This document shows, piece by piece, positions 1 to 8,476 of a stretch of DNA of 64,000 nt (the stretch's first letter is position 1; every line of letters starts with the position of its first letter). A program made the translations under genes and the position numbers. Location of the stretch: the NCBI GenBank assembly GCA_028275345.1, contig JAPWUV010000008.1:124001-188000 (forward strand), in the 5' to 3' direction. The notes under the pieces are model-generated. The model searched no databases, was not told where the DNA came from, and saw nothing but the letters and a program-made list of their open reading frames with translations. This DNA is from a bacterium (GTDB lineage Bacteria; Zhuqueibacterota; Zhuqueibacteria; Oleimicrobiales; Geothermoviventaceae).

Positions 1-921
1 GGTGATGGGCTTCCCCAATACTTCCTCGGCCTTCCAGCCGTACAGCGCCTCGGCCCCGCGGTTCCACATCACGATGCGGTCATTCTCATCCAGTACGATG
101 ATGGCATCTGCCGCATCCTGCAGAATGGTTTGAACGTACTTGCGGTAGCGATCCAGTGTCTCTTCGCTTTGCTGCCTCTCCGTCACGTCGTGGACCAAGA
201 CCCGGAAGCCCGAGATCTTTCCCCCGCCGTCGCCGATCGGTGCCACCCGGACGTTCAGATACCGGAGGCCCTTCTTCTGACTCCGATGACGGAGGCGTTG
301 AGCCTGCTGGGGTGCGCGCTGCTCGGCGGCCTTCTCCAGAAGCTCGCGGAATTCCGGCTCTTGGTGGAATGCAGGAAAAGCGTCGAACAACTTCCTGCCC
401 AGGATCTCCGAGGCGGGGATGCTGTAGAGCCGTTCCATCGAGCGGCCCCAGAACACGACTCGACCTTCCGTGTCCAAGCAAAAATGGCCGACGTCCGCGA
501 AGTCCAGCCACTCGTCCAGGAATTCGTCCACGTTCGCGTCCGCGCGGCCGCAGACGGGCTGAACCCATGCGCAATAGAGCGCATCGACCGACCGGAGGAG
601 CTCGTCTCGTCGGCTTTCCTCGGTATCCTTCAGGGTCTCTTCGAGGACTTTGCGGAACGCGAGAACAGCGGAGAGCGCTTCGTGGAGCGGGATCTGTTCC
701 GGGAGCGTGCCCGGCTTGCCAGAACGCAGCCACTCAGAAAGGCTCCGCCAGACCGATTGGCGGTGCTCCGCATGGGTGGTCAGCAGTCCTTGGCGATCCA
801 AAAGTTCCTCCCAGGCGCTGCGCAAGAGCTCCTCGCGCCGCAGCCCGGACGGATCCTCGGGGCTTTCGCCAGCCGAGCTAGGGACTGAAAGACGGGGCGC
901 TACGGATTGCACTGTTCCCAT
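1..921 (-). CDS. PAS-domain sensor protein, 3' part cut by window edge
   Basis: The minus-strand frame is open from 921 down to base 1 with no stop, giving 307 codons of a longer protein. Residues about 140-255 form a PAS/PAC unit containing VGHFCLDTEGRVVFWGRS, and it ends in the typical PAC sequence VLVHDVTERQ. A second PAS domain begins near residue 257 (DAIIVLDENDRIVMWNRGAE) and is cut at the edge. PAS domains sense small ligands, redox state or light. The output domain, probably a histidine kinase, is off the window, so the output is unknown. The first 100 residues are helical and not recognised. AAGGAAGGA stands directly before the chosen ATG. An in-frame ATG at 936 (MAKEGMG) is an alternative start. 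The gene diverges from the M23 peptidase gene. Confidence 0.85.
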   Translation of the reverse strand, partial: MGTVQSVAPRLSVPSSAGESPEDPSGLRREELLRSAWEELLDRQGLLTTHAEHRQSVWRSLSEWLRSGKPGTLPEQIPLHEALSAVLAFRKVLEETLKDTEESRRDELLRSVDALYCAWVQPVCGRADANVDEFLDEWLDFADVGHFCLDTEGRVVFWGRSMERLYSIPASEILGRKLFDAFPAFHQEPEFRELLEKAAEQRAPQQAQRLRHRSQKKGLRYLNVRVAPIGDGGGKISGFRVLVHDVTERQQSEETLDRYRKYVQTILQDAADAIIVLDENDRIVMWNRGAEALYGWKAEEVLGKPIT

Positions 922-969
922 TCCTTCCTTCGCCATCGAAAATGGAAGAGATGGTTCCGCTGCCTTGGG

Positions 970-998
970 AAACTACAACATCTCGCCCTGAATCGCAA
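970..998 (-). promoter_or_regulatory. Candidate promoter of the PAS sensor gene
   Basis: On the minus strand TTGCGA is followed after 17 bases by TAGTTT (TAnnTT type). The predicted transcription start near 963 leaves a short leader before the gene. This is sequence inspection only. Confidence 0.4.
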
Positions 999-1042
999 TA
1001 TCGGAACCGCCCCCTCACGCACCAGCCTGTCCCCGAGAACAG

Positions 1043-1073
1043 TTGCCTGTTGTCGAGCATCGTTGTATGTTTG
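1043..1073 (+). promoter_or_regulatory. Candidate promoter of the M23 peptidase gene
   Basis: TTGCCT, a 17-base spacer and TATGTTTG match the Bacteroidota-type -10 consensus TAnnTTTG exactly. Transcription would begin near 1080, very close to the ATG at 1088. This slightly favours the next in-frame ATG at 1106 as the true start of the downstream gene. Confidence 0.45.
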
Positions 1074-1087
1074 CGGAGTGGTGCGCG

Positions 1088-3334
1088 ATGTCTTCCAAAT
1101 TGGGGATGGGCGTGAGAAGCGACTTTCGAATGGTGCTACTGCTTGGCTCGTGGATCTTCGCGTCGTATTCTCAGGCGCGGGCCGTGACTCCGAGCGGTTC
1201 GGGCGCACTCGGTGGGAAATTCCCCGAACCTGGCGCAAGGCAGCTTGCCCACTCGCCTTCGGGGAGGTGGGTCCTGTGTGGCCAGGCGGAGCCTTTGGGT
1301 TCGGACGACTTTCAAGTGGTGGGTTCCGAGGTCTATGAGAATGGTGTGCTCCGCTACCGGGTGCCTGAGGCGCTCGGCTCCGGCCTTTACCTGTCCGACA
1401 ATGGCTGGCTTGCCGTTGTGAGCTACCCTCTGAGCGGGACACGAGCTACGGCCTGTCTGTACGATTCTCTGGGCCGCAAACGTCTCAGCACAACCGTGGA
1501 GCCAATTCGCTGGGCAGCCTTGAGCGAGGATGGGAGAATCTTTGCCGTTGCCGAGCTGAGTCGTACCCAAGTCCTCGATGCTCGGAGGATGGAATGCCAG
1601 GTTCTGCCGGCGGCCGACCGACTGCGGATCGCTGCGGACGGGGCCATTTTGCTCCTCCGCGGGGAGACGGTGGAGCTGTGGAGGGGTGGAAAGCTCAGAT
1701 CGCGTCTCGATGCGGATGGGTCCGAGCAATGCCTTCGCGACGCCGTCTGGATCCCTGCGCTGAACCATTTTGTGCTTCTGCAACCGCGCGTCGTTTCCGC
1801 GGTCGATGAGCGCGGCCGGGTCCTTTGGCGGAGAGGTTGCGGCCAAAATGAACGGTTTCTTCGTATCGAAGTGCAGGATGACCGGCTCGTGTTGAGCGCC
1901 TGGGAGAGTCCTCCGGAGGCTCCGGGCCGAAAGTTCTTTCTCCTGAACCAACGTGGGGAATTGGTGGAGCCGCCTCGGTTCGAGAGGGTGGATCTACCGG
2001 TGTTGGCCAAGATGCGCGGCGGGGGTCTTTCATTCGTGGACCGGCAGGGGACGATCCCGTGGCCTCTCTGGCCTTTCGACCAGGCTCGGCCCATTGGCAA
2101 TAGCTACGAAGAATACCAGAACTACGGTGGCGAACCGTATTTGCATCCCGGGGTAGATATCCTAGCCCAGCCTCACGAGCCGGTGTTTGCGGTAGCGGAC
2201 GGAGTGGTGAGGGCCGTGCTTACCATATCTGGTCAGTATCACTGGCGGATTGCCGTGGGCGAGTCGGCCGGCGAGGACACGACGGAAGGCTGGCTGTACG
2301 CGCACCTGGTCAAGGAATCCATTGCCTTCGACGTGGGCGACACGGTCCGCGCCGGGGACTACCTGGGGGAGATCGTCCCGTGGCCGGTAGCCGGGTTTCA
2401 CCACCTGCATTTCGTGAAGGTCCGCCAGGGTGGGAACATCTGGACTCCCGACTGGGAAGCTCGGTTCAATCCCCTCGAGGTGATTCGCCCTCTCGCGGAT
2501 TCGACCGCCCCTCGCTTTGAGCCGGTGGGAGCGGCCGGACGACCCGGATACTTCTTCTACCGCGAGAACTATTCCGGCGACCCTCTTTCCCCGGACAGCC
2601 TCTTCGGGGATGTGGATGTGATCGTCCGGGTTTCAGACTACGTAGGTTCGGACCTGTGGGCGTGCTCCATCTACGAGCTTCGCTATTGGATTGAGTCGCT
2701 GCCGGGAGGATGGCCGGTTTGGGGGCCAGTGCTGTCGGCACGCTTGTCACACCCCTTGCCGGGCTACACCGGCACTCCCGACATGGTGCGGGTGCTGTAC
2801 AGCATTTCCGGCGAGTTGGCGAGCCGCGGGGATTACGGGCAGCGCACCTTCTACCACATTGTCAGCAACTCCGACGGGGACTCGCTTCTCGAGCTCAGCG
2901 ATGCCGATTGCGCCTTGCCTTGCGATCAGCTTCCTCCCGGTACGTACCGGATCTGCGTCGAGGCTTTGGACGCCAGCGGCGGTCGCAGCGTTGTGGCCGA
3001 CACGGTGAGGATCGCATCCCGGCCCACCGGCGTCCAGGCTCGAACGACGTCGGCTGGAGGGAGCCCGGTCGAGCTGTCCGTTTCTCGCATCCCGGGGGCT
3101 CAATTGGTCCGAGTTGCATGGCGGAGCGACGGAGCAAGTCCCGTCCACCTCCGTCTGTTCGACCTCCGCGGGCGGGTGGTGCTGGACAAGCTGCTGCCCG
3201 GTTTCCCCGGGTGGAACCAATTCGACTGGGACGGGCGCGACGCGGCCGGCTACCGAGTGGCTTCCGGGGTTTACCTGTGCGCGGTAGAAGTAGCGGGGCG
3301 TCGTGCCGTCGGGCGGATGCTCTGGATGCGTTAG
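1088..3334 (+). CDS. Secreted M23-family peptidase with FlgD-like C-terminal domain
   Basis: This is a 748-aa exported protein. The N-terminus has a hydrophobic segment (VLLLGSWIFASYS) ending in a plausible signal-peptidase site after SQARA. Residues about 30-330 look like repeated short beta-strands of a propeller-like region. The M23/LytM metallopeptidase signature follows: HPGVD near residue 352 (HxxxD zinc ligands) and HLHF near residue 438 (HxH). Such enzymes cut peptidoglycan cross-bridges or act as LytM-type scaffolds outside the membrane. The last 75 residues (LRLFDLRGRVV, WDGRDAAGYRVASGVY) are a FlgD-like Ig fold of the kind found at the C-termini of type IX-sorted or surface proteins in the FCB group. 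GGAG lies 9 bases before the chosen ATG; ATG 1106 is also possible. Substrate and surface anchoring are inferred. Confidence 0.85.
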   Translation: MSSKLGMGVRSDFRMVLLLGSWIFASYSQARAVTPSGSGALGGKFPEPGARQLAHSPSGRWVLCGQAEPLGSDDFQVVGSEVYENGVLRYRVPEALGSGLYLSDNGWLAVVSYPLSGTRATACLYDSLGRKRLSTTVEPIRWAALSEDGRIFAVAELSRTQVLDARRMECQVLPAADRLRIAADGAILLLRGETVELWRGGKLRSRLDADGSEQCLRDAVWIPALNHFVLLQPRVVSAVDERGRVLWRRGCGQNERFLRIEVQDDRLVLSAWESPPEAPGRKFFLLNQRGELVEPPRFERVDLPVLAKMRGGGLSFVDRQGTIPWPLWPFDQARPIGNSYEEYQNYGGEPYLHPGVDILAQPHEPVFAVADGVVRAVLTISGQYHWRIAVGESAGEDTTEGWLYAHLVKESIAFDVGDTVRAGDYLGEIVPWPVAGFHHLHFVKVRQGGNIWTPDWEARFNPLEVIRPLADSTAPRFEPVGAAGRPGYFFYRENYSGDPLSPDSLFGDVDVIVRVSDYVGSDLWACSIYELRYWIESLPGGWPVWGPVLSARLSHPLPGYTGTPDMVRVLYSISGELASRGDYGQRTFYHIVSNSDGDSLLELSDADCALPCDQLPPGTYRICVEALDASGGRSVVADTVRIASRPTGVQARTTSAGGSPVELSVSRIPGAQLVRVAWRSDGASPVHLRLFDLRGRVVLDKLLPGFPGWNQFDWDGRDAAGYRVASGVYLCAVEVAGRRAVGRMLWMR

Positions 3335-3468
3335 ACGGGCGCGGCGGATCGGATTGGCCTCGGGCGGGGAGACCGATGGAGCCGGTGCCCAGATTGCAGG
3401 GCAAAGGCGCCGGCTGCGAAGGGTGGACTCGATTGCGCAAGAAACCACCGGCTGTGTCAAGAATCGGC

Positions 3469-3500
3469 TTGCATTGCTCTTCGGCGGTTGGTTAACTTGG
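3469..3500 (+). promoter_or_regulatory. Candidate promoter of the sugar-utilisation operon
   Basis: TTGCAT, an 18-base spacer and TAACTTGG (TAnnTT plus G at position 8) lie about 45 bases before the lipoprotein gene. The 211-base gap after the peptidase gene supports a new transcription unit here. Confidence 0.35.
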
Positions 3501-3545
3501 CCCGGGTATGAACTCAATTGGCTCGGTCTGGCCAGGAGGAAGACG

Positions 3546-4487
3546 ATGGGAAGAGCAGCGACACGAGCGATGACCGCGGTCCTGCTGGCAGTTTTGCTCC
3601 TCGGCTGCGGAGGTCGACAAGAGAAGGGGCAGCGGCCCCGCCGCATCGGTGTAAGCCTCCTGACGCGCGAGCACGTCTTCTATCGCGATCTGGAGGAAGC
3701 CTTAGTCGAAGAGGCGAAAAAGCAGGGGTTGGAGCTCATCATCACCTCGGCCGATTTCGATCCCAATCGCCAAGCATCCCAGGTTGAGGATTTCATCACC
3801 CGCAGGGTGGATGCCATTGTCATCTGCCCCGTGAATTCGGCCAGCATCGGCCGTTCCGTGGAGGATGCCAACCGGGCGGGGATTCCCGTCTTCACCGCCG
3901 ATGTGGCCAGCCAGGGTGGGGAGGTGGTCTGCCACGTGGCCTCGGATAACGAGGCAGGGGGACGCCTGGCCGGTGAGTACCTGGCCAAAGCCATCGGATA
4001 TCAGGGCAAGGTGGTGATCATCGACCACCCCGAAGCTACCTCTGTGCTCGACCGGGTGAAAGGATTCGAGGAGGCCATTGCCAAGTACCCAGGCATCCAG
4101 ATCGTCGCCAAGCCCGACGGCGGGGCCGTCCGGGAGCGCGCCATGCAAGTGATGGAAGATATGCTCCAGGCACACCCGGATCTGAAAGGTGTGTTCGGGA
4201 TCAACGATGACACGGCGCTGGGGGCATTGGCGGCGATCGAAGCGGCCGGACGTCGGGACATCGTCCTTGTCGGCTACGACGCTACCCCTGATGCCCAGGA
4301 AGCGATTCTTCGTGGGAGCCCCCTGAAGGCTGACGTGGTCCAGCATCCGAAAGACATCGGCCGAACCACGATCCAGATGGTGGCGAAGTACTTGTCGGGC
4401 GAACCCGTCCCCAAGTTGGTCCCGATCCAGGTGGGGATCCTTGATAGGGAAGCCCTGTTGAAACTCCGGAATGAGCGCGGATCCTAA
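3546..4487 (+). CDS. Sugar ABC transporter substrate-binding lipoprotein (RbsB-like)
   Basis: This is a 313-aa periplasmic-binding protein of the ribose/galactose (Peripla_BP_4) type. The signal peptide ends in a lipobox LLLGC, so it should be a lipoprotein. The rest follows the family pattern: IGVSLLTREHVFYRDLEEAL, the DAIVICPVNS strand, DVASQGG, NDDTALGALAAIEAAG and VLVGYDATPDA. It should bind a monosaccharide, or possibly a sugar acid, outside the inner membrane. No ABC ATPase or permease gene is adjacent, so its transport partners must be elsewhere or it may act as a sensor. AGGAGGA precedes the chosen ATG; longer upstream extensions of the frame lack the lipoprotein signal at their N-terminus. 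A PfkB-type sugar kinase gene follows 54 bases downstream. Confidence 0.9.
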   Translation: MGRAATRAMTAVLLAVLLLGCGGRQEKGQRPRRIGVSLLTREHVFYRDLEEALVEEAKKQGLELIITSADFDPNRQASQVEDFITRRVDAIVICPVNSASIGRSVEDANRAGIPVFTADVASQGGEVVCHVASDNEAGGRLAGEYLAKAIGYQGKVVIIDHPEATSVLDRVKGFEEAIAKYPGIQIVAKPDGGAVRERAMQVMEDMLQAHPDLKGVFGINDDTALGALAAIEAAGRRDIVLVGYDATPDAQEAILRGSPLKADVVQHPKDIGRTTIQMVAKYLSGEPVPKLVPIQVGILDREALLKLRNERGS

Positions 4488-4541
4488 CGCGAGCATGATC
4501 CTTGAGAATCCGACCTGATCCGACAAGCGAGCGGAGGCGCA

Positions 4542-5498
4542 ATGGCCGAGTATGACGTGGTTTGCCTGGGATTGATGCTCACCGACGTGCTTGCCCAACC
4601 GATCCGACGTCTGCCGGATCCAGGAAGGTTGGAGTTGGTTGATCGGATCGAGATGCACACGGGAGGTTGTGCGCTGAATACGGGGCTGGCGCTGGCCCGC
4701 CTGGGAGCTCGGGTCGCAATGATGGGCCTTGTGGGAGAAGATGGCTTCGGCGATTTCGTCCTGCAGGAGATCCGCCGCGCTCGCGCCGACTGCCGCGGAG
4801 TTCGTCGGACCTCAGCGGCGGGAACCTCGGCCACGGTAGTTCTCGTGAGTCCGGGCGGGGAGAGGACCTTCATCCACAGTCTTGGCGCCAATGCACTGCT
4901 CGGTCTCGAGCACGTGGATTTCGATCTGATCGCGAGAGCGAGGATTCTCCACATCGGCAGCGTAGGCCTGCTGCCCGCTCTCGATGGCGAGCCCATGGCG
5001 CAGGTTCTCCAAAGGGCCCGAGAGCTCGGCGTGGCCACCTCGCTGGACACTGTCTGGGACCCGATGGGACGATGGCTGACGATTGTCGAGCCTTGTCTAC
5101 CCTACGTCGACCTTTTTCTGCCCGCGTTACACGAGGCGAAGGCCATCACCGGGCTGGAGGACCCGGAGGAGATCGCCCGCTTTTTCCTGGACCGCGGACC
5201 TCGGGTCGTGGCGATCAAGATGGGAGACAGAGGCTGTCTGGTCACGGACGGCTCGACCTGGATCCGCGAGACGGCCTTTCCGGTGGAGGTCGTGGATACG
5301 ACCGGTGCGGGCGATGCTTTTGTGGCTGGCTTCCTCATGGGCTGGCTGAAAGGCTGGCCGCTGGAACAACTTGCGCGTTTGGCCAATGCCGTTGGCGCCC
5401 TGTGCGTGACCGCCGTCGGGGCGACCTGCGGCGTTCGGAGTTTGGACGAGACGCTCGAGTTCATCAAGAGTCACCGCAGCTGGCCGCAAGATGCTTGA
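4542..5498 (+). CDS. PfkB-family carbohydrate kinase (ribokinase-like)
   Basis: This is a 318-aa cytoplasmic sugar kinase of the ribokinase/PfkB fold. The family's first signature is seen as GGCALNTGLALARLG near residues 40-55. The second, which holds the catalytic aspartate and anion hole, is DTTGAGDAFVAGFLMG near residue 250. It transfers phosphate from ATP to a sugar or sugar-acid hydroxyl; the sequence does not fix the substrate. Sitting between the sugar-binding lipoprotein and the DUF4254/PdxA genes, it probably phosphorylates the imported compound. The next gene starts inside its last 8 bases, which suggests translational coupling. Confidence 0.9.
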   Translation: MAEYDVVCLGLMLTDVLAQPIRRLPDPGRLELVDRIEMHTGGCALNTGLALARLGARVAMMGLVGEDGFGDFVLQEIRRARADCRGVRRTSAAGTSATVVLVSPGGERTFIHSLGANALLGLEHVDFDLIARARILHIGSVGLLPALDGEPMAQVLQRARELGVATSLDTVWDPMGRWLTIVEPCLPYVDLFLPALHEAKAITGLEDPEEIARFFLDRGPRVVAIKMGDRGCLVTDGSTWIRETAFPVEVVDTTGAGDAFVAGFLMGWLKGWPLEQLARLANAVGALCVTAVGATCGVRSLDETLEFIKSHRSWPQDA

Positions 5499-6471
5499 AA
5501 CGCGGAGAGACACTCCACCTGCGCAGATCGTACGCGAGGAAAGGGAGATTGTCCTCATCGGAAGATTCTGGCGCTGGAGCCCCGCGGACCTGCACGCCTG
5601 CCAACGTCTCCAGCAAATGGGCTACCGCCCGGCGGTTGCAATCTGGCGCACTCCGGAATGTAGCCAGGAGTGGCTCGAGGCGACGCGAGCCACCCTGGCG
5701 GCAACGGGGTTGTTCAGCTCGGTCCTGGTCGTTTCGGAGGGCGATGACTTCGATCGGCTTTTCCGTGGCAAGCGGCTCTTCGCCTTTGACTTCCCGTTGC
5801 CGAACTCTCTGACCGGTACAGCCGAGCTGGAGGGAGTAGAGGCGGTTCTTCTCGGCCCCCAGGTGTGGATACCGACGGGCCGCAAGGTCTCCGCCTTCGC
5901 CGACGAGCTGACGAGCGCGTGGCATGGGGGGTCCGAGGCATCGTGGCGGCCGAATAACGAGGACTTCGAGCTTGTTCTGTTCGAGCTGCACCGGACGCAT
6001 TTCGACCTTTGGCACTACGAAGACGAAGCCCGGCGGAGGGACGTCCCGGATGCCGTTATTGCAGAGACGAAGCGCCGCATCGACCGATTGAATCAGCAAC
6101 GGAACAACTTGATCGAGCGGCTGGACGAGATCTTTTCGCGGATCCTCGAGGAGCAGGGGATCCGCGGCCTTCCGGACTTCCCCGCCGAATCGATCGGCTC
6201 CCTCGTCGATCGTTTGCTGATTTGGAGCTTGAAGATCTACCACATGGACGAGCAGGCCCACCGGCAGGATGTGTCGGAGGAGCACCGGCAGACGGCCCGG
6301 AAGCGTCTGGAAATCCTTCGGACCCAGCGCTGTCACTTGGAGAATGCCTACGATGCCCTCCGGCAGGATCTCTTGCTGGGCCGGAAGAGCCTGGTCGTCT
6401 ACCGCCAGTTCAAGCTGTACAATGACCCCTCTACGAATCCGGCACTGTACGGAAAGGAGCGGAAAGGATGA
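5491..6471 (+). CDS. DUF4254-containing protein with N-terminal extension
   Basis: This 326-aa protein has no assigned biochemical function. Residues about 150-320 resemble DUF4254, an all-helical domain mostly seen in Bacteroidota and relatives near LPS or glycan genes: FELHRTHFDLWHYEDEARR, paired arginine/lysine-rich helices, and the closing VYRQFKLYNDPSTNPALYG. DUF4254 proteins are usually about 200 aa. Here an extra N-terminal region of about 150 residues carries alpha/beta-looking segments (REIVLIGRFWRWSPADLH, RPAVAIWRTPECS, LFAFDFPLPNSL) and an acidic loop, and it resembles nothing I can name. There is no signal peptide or membrane segment. It overlaps the upstream kinase gene by 8 bases and the downstream pdxA-like gene by 4, so it belongs to this catabolic operon. 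The domain call is from memory of the family and moderately sure. Confidence 0.65.
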   Translation: MLETRRDTPPAQIVREEREIVLIGRFWRWSPADLHACQRLQQMGYRPAVAIWRTPECSQEWLEATRATLAATGLFSSVLVVSEGDDFDRLFRGKRLFAFDFPLPNSLTGTAELEGVEAVLLGPQVWIPTGRKVSAFADELTSAWHGGSEASWRPNNEDFELVLFELHRTHFDLWHYEDEARRRDVPDAVIAETKRRIDRLNQQRNNLIERLDEIFSRILEEQGIRGLPDFPAESIGSLVDRLLIWSLKIYHMDEQAHRQDVSEEHRQTARKRLEILRTQRCHLENAYDALRQDLLLGRKSLVVYRQFKLYNDPSTNPALYGKERKG

Positions 6472-7484
6472 AGCCTGCGTCTGAGAAACCCGTGGTCTTA
6501 GTGACGCTCGGCGATCCTGCTGGGGTGGGGCCGGAGGTAGTGGCCAAAGCGCTGGCCCATCCGGAGGTGCACCAGGTCTGCCGTCCGATCGCGGTGGGCG
6601 ATGCCGCGGTATTGGAGCGGGCAGCGGGATGGGTGAACGTCCGCCTCAGCTTGCCTCGCGTGACCCGACCCGACGCTTTGCCCGCAGATGGTGCGGCGAT
6701 CCTGGACATCCGCAGCGGGGGCGAGGAGGCACCGGTGGGAAAGGTTTCGGCGCCCGGGGGAAAAGCCGCATTCGCGGCGCTGGAAACGGCAGTGAGATTG
6801 TGCCTCGAGGGGAAAGCAGATGCCTTGGCAACGGCTCCCATCAATAAAGAGAGCTTGAAGGCCGCCGGTGTCCCGTACCTGGATCACACCGAAGCGCTCC
6901 AGAAGCTCACGGGGGCCGGCTCCGTGTTCACCCTCTTCGTAACGGGCGAGCTACGGGTGTTCTTCTTGACCCGCCACATCCCATTCCGCGAGATCCCGTC
7001 GTACATTCGACGAGACGGGATCGTCACCTTCGCCCGGCAATGCATCGAGCAATTGAGGAGGCTGGGGTTCGATCGGCCGCGCGTAGCGGTCGCGGCCCTC
7101 AATCCGCACGCGGGCGAGGGAGGGATGTTCGGGCAGGAGGAAATCACGGAGATTCGGCCCGCCGTCGAGGATCTGCGTGCGGAAGGCTACCAGGTCGACG
7201 GACCCATCCCCGCGGACTCCGTCTTCCACTTGGCGAAGGAAGGCAACTACGATGCGGTGATTTCCCTGTACCACGATCAGGGCCACATTGCTACCAAGAC
7301 CCTCGACTTCCATCGCACCGTCAGTTTCACGTTGGGTCTTCCGTTTCTGCGGACGAGCGTCGATCACGGCACGGCCTTCGACCTCGCTGGTTCGGGCCGC
7401 GCTGACGAGACCTCGATGGTGGAGGCCATCCGCATGGCGGCTCGCTTCGGCCCCGCGTGGAAAGCTTCCGCAGCCAGGGGGTAG
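6468..7484 (+). CDS. pdxA: PdxA-family 4-phospho-hydroxy-acid dehydrogenase
   Basis: This 338-aa protein is a full-length PdxA-family NAD-dependent dehydrogenase. Visible landmarks are VTLGDPAGVGPE at the N-terminus, TAPINKESL, YLDHTEAL, the three metal-ligand histidines in TRHIPFRE, YHDQGHIATK and VDHGTAFD, and NPHAGEGGMFG. PdxA oxidises 4-phosphohydroxy-L-threonine in pyridoxal phosphate synthesis. The related PdxA2 enzymes oxidise D-threonate or D-erythronate 4-phosphate in sugar-acid catabolism. Its position between two PfkB-type kinase genes, with no other B6 gene nearby, favours a catabolic PdxA2-like role, but the sequence alone cannot separate the two. The ATG overlaps the stop of the DUF4254 gene (ATGA). 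Confidence 0.9.
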   Translation: MKPASEKPVVLVTLGDPAGVGPEVVAKALAHPEVHQVCRPIAVGDAAVLERAAGWVNVRLSLPRVTRPDALPADGAAILDIRSGGEEAPVGKVSAPGGKAAFAALETAVRLCLEGKADALATAPINKESLKAAGVPYLDHTEALQKLTGAGSVFTLFVTGELRVFFLTRHIPFREIPSYIRRDGIVTFARQCIEQLRRLGFDRPRVAVAALNPHAGEGGMFGQEEITEIRPAVEDLRAEGYQVDGPIPADSVFHLAKEGNYDAVISLYHDQGHIATKTLDFHRTVSFTLGLPFLRTSVDHGTAFDLAGSGRADETSMVEAIRMAARFGPAWKASAARG

Positions 7485-7552
7485 CCGAACGCCGAGGAGA
7501 AACCCCGTGCCCCCGAGGGACGGGCTTGGCCTGAATTGTCCGGATCAGAGCG

Positions 7553-8476
7553 ATGAGCTTCGTGCTGTGCGTCGGACCGAACCCGGCCCTGCAAAGGACC
7601 CTCTGGTTCCCCGAACTCCGACTGGGGGAGGTGAACCGCGCCAGGCACCGGATCGTCTCGGGCGGCGGGAAAGGGACCAATGTGGCACGCGTATTGGGCC
7701 AGCTGGGTCAGCGGGCGAGATTGCTCACCTTCGTCGGTGGGGCGGTGGGGGACGAACTAGTGCAAATTCTGGCTCGGGAAGGCATTGACGCCGAGGTGGT
7801 GCGCACAGCATCGCCGACGCGGGTCTGTATCACCCTGATCGAGGAAGGGGTTCCTCGACAGACGGAGGTTGTGGAAGAAGCCGAGCCCTTGACGGAAGAG
7901 GACGTTTGCGCCTTTCGAGAAGCCTTCGTCAGATTGCTCCCGGAAGCTTCCATGGTGGTGATCTCCGGGACGTGCCCGCCGGGCACGCCCGAATCCTTCT
8001 ACGCCGAGCTCGTTTCATTTGCTGAGAGAGCGGGCCTCCGCGTCGTGGTCGATGCTCCCGGCAGGTTGCTCCTCCGCGCTGCGGAAAGCCGACCCTTGCT
8101 GGCGAAGCCGAACCGCAAAGAGCTCGAGGCCGTTTTCCCGGGACTCCCCCTCGAGGAGCAAGTGCATCGGCTGCACGAGGCCGGGGCCGAAAACGTCTTC
8201 GTCACAGACGGGGGACATTCCGCTTACCTCCTCACTCCCGATGGGGGCTTTCGTTTGTATCCGCCGCAGGTCCAGCCAGTCAATCCGATCGGGTCGGGAG
8301 ATGCTGCTGCCGCCGGGATCGTTTTCGCTCTCCTGCAAGGCAAGGGGATGCTCGACGCAGTGCGGTTTGGGGTAGCTTGCGGCACGGCCAATACGCAGAC
8401 ACCCCTTGCCGGGAATGTCCTCCCCTCCGATGTGGAGCGTCTGTTTCCGCTGGTGAGAGCGGAAAAGTGGGAGTAA
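7553..8476 (+). CDS. 1-phosphofructokinase/tagatose-6-phosphate kinase-type PfkB kinase
   Basis: This 307-aa kinase belongs to the FruK/LacC/PfkB branch: it opens with VLCVGPNPALQRTL and has the substrate-binding GGGKGTNVARVLGQLG near residues 36-51. The ATP/anion-hole motif is NPIGSGDAAAAG near residue 250, where GSGD replaces the commoner GAGD and the catalytic aspartate is kept. Enzymes of this branch phosphorylate already phosphorylated sugars, such as fructose 1-phosphate or tagatose 6-phosphate. It is the last gene of the operon, 68 bases after pdxA, and differs clearly from the ribokinase-like kinase upstream. Two kinases flanking a 4-phospho-acid dehydrogenase suggest a pathway with sequential phosphorylations. 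Confidence 0.9.
   Translation: MSFVLCVGPNPALQRTLWFPELRLGEVNRARHRIVSGGGKGTNVARVLGQLGQRARLLTFVGGAVGDELVQILAREGIDAEVVRTASPTRVCITLIEEGVPRQTEVVEEAEPLTEEDVCAFREAFVRLLPEASMVVISGTCPPGTPESFYAELVSFAERAGLRVVVDAPGRLLLRAAESRPLLAKPNRKELEAVFPGLPLEEQVHRLHEAGAENVFVTDGGHSAYLLTPDGGFRLYPPQVQPVNPIGSGDAAAAGIVFALLQGKGMLDAVRFGVACGTANTQTPLAGNVLPSDVERLFPLVRAEKWE

Noticed and set aside
86-888. Several long open frames on both strands over the first 900 bases
   Set aside because: They are shadows of the PAS-domain frame, which is open from 921 to base 1 and shows two clear PAS domains; the others are Arg/Pro/Ser-rich with no family.
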